From: Vanessa cardui
Taxonomy: Eukaryota; Arthropoda; Insecta; Lepidoptera; Nymphalidae
Length of the DNA: 64,000 nucleotides
Reading direction: 5' to 3'
NCBI RefSeq assembly: GCF_905220365.1
Contig: NC_061129.1
Span: 3,658,803 to 3,722,802, forward strand
The stretch's first letter is position 1. Each line of letters begins with the position of its first letter. This document shows positions 20,907 through 31,689 of the stretch, in pieces. A program made the translations under genes and the position numbers. The notes under the pieces are model-generated. The model had not been told where the DNA came from. It saw only the letters and a program-made list of their open reading frames with translations, and ran no database searches.

Positions 20907-22289
20907 CAACTAAATAAAAACCTAACTAATATATTATAATTTATTGTACATTATAATTTTAGTCTATAATGTTCAAATTATATCATAATATACTTATATT
21001 AGGATGTATACAGTAAATGACTATCGAAATATGGTATTAGCAAATGTTCACTCATGATTCAACAATCAATTAATTATGAGCAAATCAACGCTCAGCAAAA
21101 AGATCGCAGATTTCAAGAGTATTCAATCTAGGGCAGTGGGTCGTTGTCGAAACTGGACGAGTGCTGTATTTATGTATGAATAAAGTTTGTTGAAATTGTC
21201 AATTTATATTTCAGGCAACGACATTTATTAAAACATCCAAAGACTAAAAAATATACGTTATATATTTTTTAGTCTTTTTATTTTTTAGTAAACAAAGAAT
21301 ACGATAACACATTAAATTAAAATAAAATAAGAAATACAAATACCAATACATTTCAATCAGACTTTCATTTATTTTTTGGTTTCTATATCAAACGTTTTCG
21401 AATTAAATTAAATATCATGTTCAAGCGATTTATTTCTTAAAAAATACTGGTAACATTTAATGGCTAAAACAGTAATTTTATGATAACATCTACATAAATT
21501 CTATTTATCAACGAATTTACAGTGTTCTGCCACTGTTATATTCAAATAATCTGACAGAAATAAAACGCCTAATATACAAAATATGTATGCTATATGACCA
21601 TATAATCACCGTTAGGCAGTGTATGCATCTACCCTAAGGCAAGAAATAAATTCTGTTATGCGGTATTTAAAATAATAGTAAATGATTTTTTATGACATAG
21701 CGTCAAAATTCTATATAACATTACATTGTAGTAGAAAATATAACTCTTGGGAACTTACACTGAAAAAAAATATTTAAAAGAACGCATGCGAAAATTAGTA
21801 CATACTAGGTGCATATATAATTTACCTATATCTCGCTATCAGTACGGTAAGACCTTGGTTAGCCGTATATTAAAAATACCTTACCCGCGCGCAGTACAAG
21901 CTGGCCGTAAATATAAATTCATAATTATCAAGTACATACAGAAGTGAACTCCTTGAGTTTTATTAACCATAATTACTACAGACTCGAAGTAATCGAAATA
22001 TACAAATATGGCTTAGGCTCGCACTCTTGGGATTTAATATTTTAAAAAAACAGCGATTTTCATACATGGAGATATCAAACATTTTTTTAGATTAATCTAC
22101 ATAGATCCTTATTCAATTATTTGTATATTAAAAACTACATTAAAAAAAAACGATCATTTGTTCAATTCGTTTTTGCGTGAAAGAAGACAACAAATGTATT
22201 TATAAAAAGGATAAGAACAACAGCAACGTCTATTTAAAAAAATATATTATTATTCTTATTTACCTCTCCTATTAAACTTAAAGCTAGAA
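20907..22289. other. AT-rich non-coding DNA
   Basis: Apart from the palindrome at 21239-21277 nothing is recognised. A 66-codon frame at 21747-21947 has no similarity I can name. Confidence 0.4.
21239..21277. repeat. Perfect inverted repeat, 17-bp arms, 5-nt loop
   Basis: AAAGACTAAAAAATATA (21239-21255) is exactly complementary to 21261-21277, spacer CGTTA. The T-rich side could act as a terminator-like hairpin, but no gene abuts it. Confidence 0.85.
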
Positions 22290-22362
22290 ATTACGCACGA
22301 CGGCAACGCACCTGCAACTTTTAATTTGCCAGGCGACCCGTAAACCATTGAGCTACTGACGT
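22290..22362 (-). repeat. Possible degenerate tRNA-derived SINE head
   Basis: The minus strand reads GTCAGTAGCTCAATGGTTTA (A-box-like), then about 35 nt later a degenerate B-box region and GTTGCCGTCGTGCGTAA. It is too diverged for a functional tRNA, and no acceptor stem can be formed with confidence. Confidence 0.35.
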
Positions 22363-23374
22363 TTTCAAAATTCATCTGGAATGATTACAAAATCACACAA
22401 ATATACGAATAATGTTTTAACTTGAATAAAAATAAAAATCAATATATATTTTACACTCTAACAAGAAAAAAATATACTTCGCCCTAAAACTAAAACTAAA
22501 ACGAGTAACTTTTACCACCCCAACCCAAATGTTAGCATTGACGATAGCTAACGATTTTAAAACTATTCATAGTCGTTGCAAATAAGAGGTGCGGTATCGG
22601 TAATATTATACCGTTAATTTATTAAACAATGTTGTCGAACTATAAAGAGAATAGTCATCATTATAGAGACTTATCAATTGCCTGTCAATCAAATAATGCT
22701 ATGATAGGACAAGTTTTTGATAATACTATTGATCCGGAGATTTAAGTTGTATTTTGATTATTAGTAGTACTTAAAGCCTTTGTACTGATGTGCTCGTAAT
22801 TTTATTACAATTCTAATAACAGAACTAGGAACAAGAAACGTGTTTGAAACACGTTCAGAATAACTGACAAAACATTTTTATTATTAACACGGAACAAAAT
22901 CGAAATCCGGTAAGTTTTTATCGATGTTTTTAATTACAATAAAGGTCGAGCAATATGAAATGATTTTTAATATTAAAAGCAATTATTGATTGACCAATTT
23001 GAGAACAACACTAAAATTGATAACTTCAATATTTGTATTATATTTTTTTCCGGTTAGACGTATTTTGATTAAATATTGTCTACGCGGAATAGGTTTTAAA
23101 AATTTGTTATGATTGCAATATTATGCTATAGCAAAACTGTATTATAGCTGAAACAAAAAATATCATATTAGTAGTCAAATGTGCTTGAAAAATTCTAAAT
23201 TGTTTTGTTTGAATATGAAGAATTGAATTTATATCTGAGATTGTAACGTATAAGAAATTTGACACATAAGAAAAAATCTCACAGTAAAAAACGCGTTTTT
23301 TTTAAAACTATAATATGGAAACTAGCGCCATCTAACGCTTAGTAATCGATAATTTTCTACATGAATTAAACTAG
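22363..23374. other. AT-rich non-coding DNA
   Basis: Nothing recognised. Confidence 0.4.
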
Positions 23375-23509
23375 TCTGATGTCGGGACAATGAGAATACG
23401 TCTTGCTTTGATCAATGCTTTAATTAGACTCTCCCACAGTATGTATTCTTATGAATTATTATAATAACATAGGTATGTAAGTTGAGAGGTGCACACATGC
23501 ACACTACAC
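23375..23509 (+). repeat. 135-bp direct repeat, copy A (LTR-like)
   Basis: Comparing line by line, I find the sequence identical over 135 bp to 28904-29038, in the same orientation, 5.5 kb apart. It contains an inner TGTCGGGACAATGAG...CACTACA, that is TGT...ACA ends as in an LTR, and TATAATAAC-like promoter material. The base composition is less AT-skewed than its flanks. No primer-binding site is seen downstream. Confidence 0.75.
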
Positions 23510-24001
23510 CTCCCATGGCAATTGGAAAAAAAAAATTTCGACAGTAAAATTTTTTTTTACAATTTTGTTCTTTTGCAATTACTTTTTTTTTACACTTTAA
23601 AAACATTTTTTAATTAACAATAATTTATATTATAAAACAAATTTAATCTTTGAATGAGCTAAGCAAAATTAAAACGATTGATCAATACAATTGATTTTTT
23701 TTACCTAGACGTAATTAAAGTAATCGATATAAGTATTTCATAATTGAATATTTAATTATATGTTTAGAGCTTAGCAAAATTAATACAGAAGTATATATTC
23801 AATTAATTAATATTTAGGGCTAAGCGATATTCTTAGATCTAGGCTAATTTGATACAAATATTTAATTAAAACAAACAATATTAACGTTATTTTATAACTA
23901 GGTGCACCTAAACTAATTATAAGAAAAAAAAAGTCATTATACAATAACTTTTGTCTTATTCCTTCCATAACCCCAAGCTTTTTTTGTCTCGATCCTGTTT
24001 T

Positions 24002-24004
<3 letters not shown>
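23510..24004. other. AT-rich spacer between repeat copy A and the LINE
   Basis: Contains poly(A)/poly(T) runs and no ORF. If the 135-bp repeats are LTRs this would be internal sequence, but no PBS or gag-like coding is visible. Confidence 0.4.

Positions 24005-24043
<39 letters not shown>
24005..24043 (-). repeat. Poly(A) tail of the LINE (39 nt)
   Basis: An uninterrupted T run on the plus strand next to the element's 3' end (ATGCCATAAAAA on the minus strand). Confidence 0.95.
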
Positions 24044-24046
<3 letters not shown>

Positions 24047-24090
24047 GCATAGGTGGCAAACGAGCAGGAGGCTCACCTGATGGAAAGTGA

Positions 24091-27000
24091 CTACCACCGC
24101 CCATGGACATCTGCAACACCCGGGGGCTTGCAGGTGCGTTGCCGGCCTTTGAGAAAGGAGTAGGCTCTTTTCTTGAAGGTTCCCATGTCGTATCGGTTCG
24201 GAAAAACCGCCGGCGAAAGCTGGTTCCACAAAGTGGTTGTGCGAGGCAGAAAATGTCTAAGAAATCGCGCTGTTGTGGATTTTCGGACATCAAGATGGTG
24301 CGGGTGAAACTTAGAATTTTGACGAGATGTCCGAAGGTGAAATTCAGCAGCCGGGATTAATCCGAACAATTCCTCGGAACATTCCCCGTGAAAAATTCGG
24401 TAGAAGATGCAGAGTGATCCGACATCTCTACGCAAAGCCAAAGGATCAAGGAGATCGGAAAGGGCTTGATCGTCGATAACTCGAGCCGCTCTACGTTGGA
24501 TGCGGTCAAATGGAAGGAGCTGGTACTGGGGAGCACCCGCCCAGAGGTGAGAGCAGTACTCCATGTGAGGCCGAATTTGCGCCTTGTAAAGTTTTAGGCG
24601 ATGGGCCGACGTGAAGTACTGTCTCGCCTTGCTGAGCACACCGAGCTTCTTTGAAGCCAATTTGGCTTTGCCTTCCAATTGACCGCGGAACTGAACGAGG
24701 CTCGAAATATCAACGCCAAGTATTCCGATACTACCTGTAGCGGCTATCGGGATGTTCTCAAATCGTGGAGATACGACAAATGGTGTTTTTTTAGCGGTTA
24801 ACGCGCAAACTTGCGTCTTTTTGGGGTTGAAATGGACTAAATTTAGCCGGCCCCAATTCGAGACTTCGTTTAATGAAGACTCGATTTCAGACACAAGTTT
24901 GTTCCGGTTCTCTTCGACGTTTTCCCGAGAAATATTAGCGCGGCCGGTGTATAAGGTGTCAACGGTACTGTCGTCTGCATAGCAATGAATGTTCCCGATT
25001 TGCAACAAATCATTGATATGCAGAAGAAACAGAGTGGGTGATAGAACGCAGCCTTGTGGAACACCAGCATTGACGAATTTTAAGTCAGAGCATGCACCGT
25101 CGACAACGACCTTGATGCTCCGATCTGCCAAAAAGCTGGTAATCCAATTGCATAATTTCCCGGGAAGCCCATAGGAAGGAAGCTTCGAAAGAAGCGCTTT
25201 GTGCCATACGCGATCGAAGGCCTTCGCTATGTCCAAGCTGGCTGCTAATGCCTCCCCCTTGCTCTCAACTGCTTCAGCCCACCTATGAGTAAGGTAAACT
25301 AGAAGATCACCGGCTGAGCGACCCCGACGGAAACCGTACTGGCGGTCACTAATCAGCTGATTCTCCTCTAGGTACCGCAGGAGCTGGCAGTTAATAAGGG
25401 ACTCCATTATCTTGGAGAGCAAGGAGGTGATGGCTATAGGCCTATAATTGGACGGGTCTGAGCGGTTGCCTTTTTTAGGGATCGGATGCACCAAAGCTGT
25501 CTTCCAGGAATTCGGGACGACGCCTAATGTGTAGGATTGCCGGAAAAGACGCGTTAAGACCGGTGCCAACTCGGGAGCACATGTCCGTAGCACGATTGGA
25601 GGGATACCATCGGGTCCGCTCGACTTATGAATGTCCAAGGAAAGAAGTGCTTTACGAACTGCACTTTGCCGGAATTTAACTTCCGGCATCGTGGTATCAC
25701 ACCGCGGAATTGTTGGTGGAGATTTTCCTTGGTCATCCAGAGTCGAGTTCGACGCGAAGAGAGAGCCTAAAAGATCAGCTTTCTCTTTCGCGGTATGGGC
25801 CAATGACTCACCGTCCCTGTGCAGAGATGGAAAAGAGGGCTGACAGAAATTCCCTAAGACAGCCTTAGCGAGAGACCAGAACGCTCGTGTTCCTGAAGGG
25901 AGACGCACCAGTCTCTCGCCAATTCTGCCAATGTACTCCGTCTTCGCCCTAGCAATCACGTTTTTGAGGGACCTAGAGGCAGAGTTATATTCCTTTTTGA
26001 ATGCGCTGGTATTTACATCACGAGACGCAGATGCATTAGCCCAGGTTTGATAGCGTTCCCACTTTCGGCGTGATGCCGTTTTGCAGAAACGACCAAACCA
26101 AGGCTGGGACTTGCCACCGATGGGTACTGCAGAGTAAGGAATGAATAGTTCCATACCCTGAAGCACCACATCGGCAACAGAGTCAGCAGCAGCGTTCGGA
26201 TCATCCGGCGAGAAACAAATCTGCCCCCATGGGTACGATGCAAAAAAAGACCGCATCCCATCCCAATCTGCTGACTTGTAGTGCCATACTCGGCGGCACC
26301 CAACAAAGCGAGGCCGTGAGTACCGCACAACCGGCACTGTACTCCGGACGAGACAGTGGTCAGACGAGCCCAGAGGGGGATCGACGATAACCTGATAGCC
26401 ATCCGGATGCGAAGTCAGCAGAAGGTCCAACAGGGAAGGTGTATGATCCTCCACATCCGGTATTCGCGTTGGCGAGTTGACCAGTTGTGTCAGATCATAT
26501 GCTAGAGCGAAGTCCAGAACAGATCTACCCGCATGATCGGTGGTGCGTGAGCCGAGCCATTCTGCGTGGTGAGCATTAAAGTCACCCAGAATAATGATCT
26601 CTGCGGATGGAATCTGCTGAAGCACGGAATCTGTAGCCATTTGGACGTGCTCAACCAGTCGGTCGGTTTCGGCATTACCGCTATGGGACCTATAAAGGCA
26701 CGCATAGATTCGCGGATGATCATCGCAGTCTACACGTAGCCAGATAATCGATAGGTCCTGTCCTTCAAGGCTGCCGAGGCGTCGAGAACAGATATCATCT
26801 CTGACGTAAACGCATACCCCAGCTCGTGGTATAAAAGAATGTTCCAATTTGTACCCAGGGTACGAGAGAAAAGTCGTATCGGCAGGAGAAGATATCTGGG
26901 TCTCGGTTAGAAAGAGCAAGGCCGGCTTCGCCGTTTCCAGATGGTAGTGAACGGCGTTGAGGTTGGAGTTGAGTCCCCTTATGTTGCAGAAGTCCACAGC

Positions 27001-27210
27001 GAGGGTGGTAGGGGTTGCCTTATGATGCCTGCTCCGCTTGCCCCGAACAGTGGCGAGCGCAAAATTGCCCCCCCCAGAATTCGGAGGGCAGCCTGGGCAT
27101 CCCTGCTCAGGCGGTGTACGTCCTGAGCATGGATGCCCAGAGAGGGATTCTCCACCGCTGTCGCTGATGGTACCCTCCTGGGGTAATTTAACCAAATTCT
27201 GCACAACCAT
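24091..27210 (-). CDS. LINE ORF2-like: endonuclease + reverse transcriptase, 1039 aa, intact
   Basis: This protein nicks target DNA and reverse-transcribes its own RNA at the nick. From the ATG at 27210, an APE-type endonuclease fold spans about residues 70-290. Its motifs are an Asn-containing start (DFCNIRGLNSN, ~73-83), the catalytic Glu in FLTETQ (~103), the metal-binding GDFNAHH (~209-215) and the catalytic SSDH (~282-285). The RT domain spans about 510-780: SSGPDGIPP (~530), YRPIAITSLLSK, LDIAKAFDRVWHK (~659), AGVPQGCVLSP (~715) and the active-site YADD (~744-747). A conserved C-terminal region with RIQRRAARVI follows. No zinc knuckle is obvious. The stop is TAG at 24091-24093. All catalytic motifs are present and uninterrupted, so it may be functional. 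The clade (CR1/Rex1 versus jockey) is not resolved by eye. Confidence 0.93.
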   Translation of the reverse strand: MVVQNLVKLPQEGTISDSGGESLSGHPCSGRTPPEQGCPGCPPNSGGGNFALATVRGKRSRHHKATPTTLAVDFCNIRGLNSNLNAVHYHLETAKPALLFLTETQISSPADTTFLSYPGYKLEHSFIPRAGVCVYVRDDICSRRLGSLEGQDLSIIWLRVDCDDHPRIYACLYRSHSGNAETDRLVEHVQMATDSVLQQIPSAEIIILGDFNAHHAEWLGSRTTDHAGRSVLDFALAYDLTQLVNSPTRIPDVEDHTPSLLDLLLTSHPDGYQVIVDPPLGSSDHCLVRSTVPVVRYSRPRFVGCRRVWHYKSADWDGMRSFFASYPWGQICFSPDDPNAAADSVADVVLQGMELFIPYSAVPIGGKSQPWFGRFCKTASRRKWERYQTWANASASRDVNTSAFKKEYNSASRSLKNVIARAKTEYIGRIGERLVRLPSGTRAFWSLAKAVLGNFCQPSFPSLHRDGESLAHTAKEKADLLGSLFASNSTLDDQGKSPPTIPRCDTTMPEVKFRQSAVRKALLSLDIHKSSGPDGIPPIVLRTCAPELAPVLTRLFRQSYTLGVVPNSWKTALVHPIPKKGNRSDPSNYRPIAITSLLSKIMESLINCQLLRYLEENQLISDRQYGFRRGRSAGDLLVYLTHRWAEAVESKGEALAASLDIAKAFDRVWHKALLSKLPSYGLPGKLCNWITSFLADRSIKVVVDGACSDLKFVNAGVPQGCVLSPTLFLLHINDLLQIGNIHCYADDSTVDTLYTGRANISRENVEENRNKLVSEIESSLNEVSNWGRLNLVHFNPKKTQVCALTAKKTPFVVSPRFENIPIAATGSIGILGVDISSLVQFRGQLEGKAKLASKKLGVLSKARQYFTSAHRLKLYKAQIRPHMEYCSHLWAGAPQYQLLPFDRIQRRAARVIDDQALSDLLDPLALRRDVGSLCIFYRIFHGECSEELFGLIPAAEFHLRTSRQNSKFHPHHLDVRKSTTARFLRHFLPRTTTLWNQLSPAVFPNRYDMGTFKKRAYSFLKGRQRTCKPPGVADVHGRW

Positions 27211-27380
27211 CAAGTTTTGGGGGGGAGGGGGATTGGGCCTCCGGAACTCTCACTTACCGGACGAAACGCGGTAGCATAGCCACCACTTTACGCCGATTTT
27301 AAGTGAGAGAGTGGTACTTCCCCGGGCGTGCCGGCCCATTCGGCTGTAACCCGAAGGTATACAGCGTGGCACTACCACTT

Positions 27381-28855
27381 GAAAATCATTGATTAGTTTT
27401 TGTTATAATAATAACATTTATTAATTGTCAAATCCTTTCATTTTAATCTTTTTTTTTTATTCTTGGCCAAGTTCATATCCATAGTTTATATCATTTACTT
27501 AAGTAAATAAGTAAGTCACAATTAGTGAAAGTCACTTAAATATAACTTTTTGCATAGTGCATATGCATACATTCATTCCTTTAATAACATAAATTTTCAC
27601 ATTATTAGGCACCTACTTTAGGCTACCTCTTATATTTATTATATTCAGGATATCTTTATATATTTTATATTTCTTTTGTGCCTTTAAAATGCCTCAATAC
27701 TTTCATGTCACGGACTCGCGTACAACATGCCTAAGATATTTGGCAGACACAATTTTATATATTTATGTAATATATTTTTCCATATCACACTACATATTTG
27801 ATTTTACACAATACTTTGTAATTATTATCAGAATAATAAGCATTTTCCCAATTTTCGGGTAATCAGTCCGATCATAGCTGAAAAAGTTAATATTCTGATA
27901 AAATTTGTCATCCGTCATAAATATTCATCAACATTAGGGTTTATATTCATTTTGTCTTTCCGAGTAGGTAACTTTGAACTACCTTAATATCAAAATAGCT
28001 ATGGCATAAAATAAAATTTGTTTAAGTTGTTCTTGAAAACACTAGCAACAAGTGAATTTTTTTTTTTTTTTAGTTCATATAAAATAAATTATTAATACAT
28101 CATTATTATTTAAAAAATATATAATTATAAATCAACACCTAATAACTTTTATAGTTCAATTTAGTTTTTAAAATTAATAATAGCTAGGTACTTGGATACC
28201 GAGATGACACATAATACGTAACACGCATACAAGCTTGTGAATTCCATTCCCATAAAAGAAATGCTTAGGTGACAGTAATTGGAATCTGGCTGATGTCATA
28301 TTTAAAAGATACAATTTATAAATACTTTTGAGTTACGGCAATAACTACATAAAATGAATTGATGCAAACAAAATGTTTAAAGTATAAGAAATTACCTAAT
28401 TATAATATTTTTTTCAAATTGCACATATACTCACTAGGTATACATTATTTTAGTAAGACAGGAAACACTCGTTCTTCATTTCATTTTCTTTTTTGTTAAT
28501 GTCCTCGTCTTCTTAAGGTTTTTCTTTTCTCTCTTTCTATTTCTTCTTACTTCTTTGCTTTCTTTTTCACTACGAAGTAAATTATGTCATTTCGGCTCCA
28601 AATAACTTTACTTCCTTCTTCTTATTTATTTTGATATTCATCTTGCTCTAATTTTAATATTTCACAAAATATTTTAAATGTGGTTCTTGTATCTTCGACA
28701 TGATTTTTTTAAATAATTTTATTATTAAATTTCACTTGCCTCTTCTTGTCTTTATTATTTAATCGTCCGTCTTGTCAGTGAAAATAGTTCGATTTTCGAG
28801 TATTTCATTTTTTTTCTTTATATTTTCTTCTTTTAACAAATTTTATATAACGGCG
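27381..28855. other. AT-rich non-coding DNA right of the LINE
   Basis: No ORF, exon or named repeat. T-rich and C/T-rich patches at 28470-28640. Confidence 0.4.
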
Positions 28856-28887
28856 GCGGTGCGCATGCTAGAGAGCAAGCGCACCGC
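28856..28887. repeat. GC-rich hairpin just upstream of repeat copy B
   Basis: GCGGTGCGC (28856-28864) pairs exactly with GCGCACCGC (28879-28887). Inside, after one A-A mismatch, TGCT pairs with AGCA around an AGAG loop. It is an isolated GC-rich island in very AT-rich DNA, followed by the palindrome GCTAGC and, 16 bases after the stem, by the 135-bp repeat. Confidence 0.7.
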
Positions 28888-28903
28888 GCTAGCAGGGTCG
28901 CCA

Positions 28904-29038
28904 TCTGATGTCGGGACAATGAGAATACGTCTTGCTTTGATCAATGCTTTAATTAGACTCTCCCACAGTATGTATTCTTATGAATTATTATAATAACATA
29001 GGTATGTAAGTTGAGAGGTGCACACATGCACACTACAC
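28904..29038 (+). repeat. 135-bp direct repeat, copy B (LTR-like)
   Basis: Reads identical to 23375-23509. The right flank begins TAGATG. The left flank of copy A ends CTAG, and the last base of the repeat plus the right flank here also read CTAG, so a 4-bp outer duplication is possible but weak evidence. Confidence 0.75.
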
Positions 29039-31089
29039 TAGATGTCGCTACTGTCTATGGTTAAGAAAACAAAACACCTATAAAATAAAAATGTAATTAC
29101 GTACATAAGAAATATTCACGTCGAGGATTTTAATTGTTTTTGTCATAAAAAATATAACATGAATACTTCTACAAATTATATAATACGGTATTTACTTTAT
29201 GTAATACTTGAAAATAACTTTCATGCATCGGTCAAAATGATTTTGATCTTTCTAATAATAAATTAAAATTTAACTAAAACGAATCGAGATGGCGATTCTG
29301 ACTCTACAATCCAAACTTACCCCCGGTAAAGTTTTTATTTGTTTTCTTTTCAACTTTATTTTTCGAATGAAATTTCGCCTATAAATAAACAATTGTGAAA
29401 TAAAAGAGAGCGCTAACGTCATCAAAGAGTTGACGGCGTAATGTTTACGTCACCGACTTACGTTCTATTACACGAATTTCCGTTTTATTTATTGAATCCT
29501 AACATCCTACCTGTCATACCAAATGTCTAAATCTCATAAAATTTTAAATGGAGTACACTCGAAACTAAGTATATTTTACTTTTTATGAACAAAACTGCAC
29601 TAATATTAATATAAGGAAATCTTACAAATTTACCTTTAGTTTGAAGTTGAAAAATTAAATTTCATTTAATGTTGTCTTAAATTTTCGCGATTATTACACA
29701 TTTAAATAAAACTAATTATAACGGATGAATCGCGTATATTAATTATTTTTAAACATCCCGACGTTTCGAGCACTTTGCAGTGTTCGTGGTCACGGGTAGA
29801 CTTTGACACATAAGATTAATAAATTTCATTTATTAACTTGAAAAGTCAAATTTATAACATTTATAAAAGAATGATAATATGTGTAATTATATATGTAAGA
29901 ATTTTGAATGATCACCATTCAAACAAATGAGGAAAATAAAATAACAAATTCAAAATTAAGCCATAATGGCAGAATATAACCGTATTTTACTAAATCTTAT
30001 CTTTAAAATTTCCAGACTAGATAAAATGTCTCGAACGGAAACAATAGCTATAATATTTAAGTCCATGTATACCTACATGCAAAATAATCGTAAAAAGAGC
30101 GATCATATCTACGCGAACTGAACAAAGGAAAATATTAATTCATAAAAATAATATGCACGTAGTACCCACAGTGATTAAATTACTTGTTTTATAATCAAAT
30201 AATAATATTATTTTTTATAATATGATGTAAGTACATATCTGTATTTTACAATGGAAGTAATTGATTACATTTTTGTACTTTTACCTCTAAAAACTGCCTT
30301 TTTATTATATTTTTGTTTCACTAATCTATATTGATTTCTATTTTACAGCTACTTTAAGCACATTGTTGGAAGTCAGCTGTTTCGGTTTTTATAATATTTG
30401 GTACAGAAGTTTAATAGAGTATAAATGGAAGACTGCTTAGAACATTCTCACTGTGCATTTTTTTTTAAATAAAAACGTTTTCTTTTGATCGTATTTCTGC
30501 ATTTGTTTTGTTTTCAATTACACATAGAAGCGCAGTAATATTCTAATATACTACTAGTTCGGCTTAACACAAGTCATTTATAAATCTTGGTCTTTATATC
30601 CATGCATCACTAAGCACTAAGCTTTTCTAGATTTGTGCGGGTCCGTAACACGTGTCAGTATCTGAAAATTTCTATCTCCTTTCTACTTCATACCTCCATA
30701 AAAAATATCTGGAATCGACTGCAGTGCATTTTGTTTAATAAAAGACTAACAAATCGAAAAACGAAAACTAAATGATAATAGTTCACTGCCGAACATATTT
30801 AATGGCACCCAAAATATATTTTCCGCCCCTGACATCGTCAAAGCGCTATCCATCAAATCAAAAACAGATATAGCAATGCTGTATGTCGGTAGAATACGCG
30901 GGCTTGTTAAGAGACACCATGTAAAAGTAAAATATCAGCACCTAAGCCTCTTGTACTAGGTACAAAAATAGCCTTACAATGAATATCTTACTGGACGGAT
31001 TTTTATATACCTTTTTGATGATGAATTGACCATAAATAATACGTGATTAGAACTCAGGCCTCCTTAGGAGCGAATAGCTTTACATGATG
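29039..31089. other. Gene desert, AT-rich
   Basis: No ORF or RNA gene. Around 29757-29805 the phrase CCCGACGTTTCGAGCACTTT ... GTGGTCACGGG looks like a dispersed repeat seen in insects, but I cannot name it. Confidence 0.35.
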
Positions 31090-31337
31090 GTAGGGATTCG
31101 TGCATATCCGTCTGGTTAGGTGCCACCCACTCATTGGATATTCCACAGCCAAACAGGAGTACCCAATATTGTTGTGTTCCGGTTTGCAAGATAAGTCAGA
31201 GGCACAAGGGATAAAGCATCTTTGTTCCCAAGGTTGGTCAGCATTGGCGATGTAAAGATTGGTTAATATTTGTTACAGTGCCATTGTCTATGGGCGACGG
31301 TGACTACTAATCCATCCATCAGTATTAAAAAAAGAAC
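31090..31337 (+). mobile_element. 'TGTTGTGTTCCGGTTTG' retroposon family, diverged copy
   Basis: It aligns along its length with the repeat at 34151-34441 (TAGGTGCCACCCACTCAT, TTGTTGTGTTCCGGTTTG, GTCTATGGGCGACGGTGAC) and ends in an A-rich tail. It is older than that copy. Confidence 0.65.
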
Positions 31338-31664
31338 AGTCATGAAACTAATTCATAATGTCCAAAGAAAATGAAACAAAAATGCCCGTTCATTGGTGAC
31401 AAATTCGAAAGCAAATTTGTCTCATTATCGCAGAATATCCCAAAATCAATAAGGTCGAACGTTAAAAATGGACATCTCTAAAATGATCTGCCCTTTAAGG
31501 GTATAAAGCCTTTGCCTAGTTAGTGCCTAGTTAACTTACATTCGTCCACCGGTTACCCTTGACTCATTCAGTGCAGCTTCAGGTACAATCATAAAGACAA
31601 ATCACACGAGCGTATTATTTCACAATATTTTGCCATCAGATTTTTACTGCATTGAGTATGTGAT

Positions 31665-31686
31665 GATGACGATGATGATGATGAAT
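31665..31686. repeat. (GAT)n microsatellite
   Basis: TGATGACGATGATGATGATG. RTE-type LINE tails often leave such tracts, but no RTE body is seen next to it. Confidence 0.6.
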
Positions 31687-31689
31687 CAA

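Larger units (their letters stand above)
24005..27380 (-). mobile_element. Non-LTR retrotransposon (CR1/jockey-type LINE), nearly complete
   Basis: Read on the minus strand, the element runs from about 27380 (GTGGTAGTGCCACGCTGTAT) through a GC-rich leader into a 1039-codon endonuclease/RT ORF, then a roughly 50-bp 3' UTR and a 39-nt poly(A) (poly T at 24005-24043). No ORF1 is seen upstream, so this copy is either 5'-truncated or of a one-ORF type. It is GC-rich compared with its host flanks. The long pure poly(A) and the unbroken ORF indicate a young insertion. I could not define a target-site duplication. Confidence 0.85.

Noticed and set aside
24042..24293. 83-codon minus-strand frame overlapping the LINE ORF end
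   Set aside because: Alternative reading frame of the retrotransposon's 3' end. Such frames are often annotated as proteins but reflect the repeat.
23375..29038. Calling a complete LTR retrotransposon from the two 135-bp repeats
   Set aside because: No gag, protease, RT or integrase coding, no primer-binding site and no polypurine tract are visible between them. The only RT present belongs to the LINE on the opposite strand.
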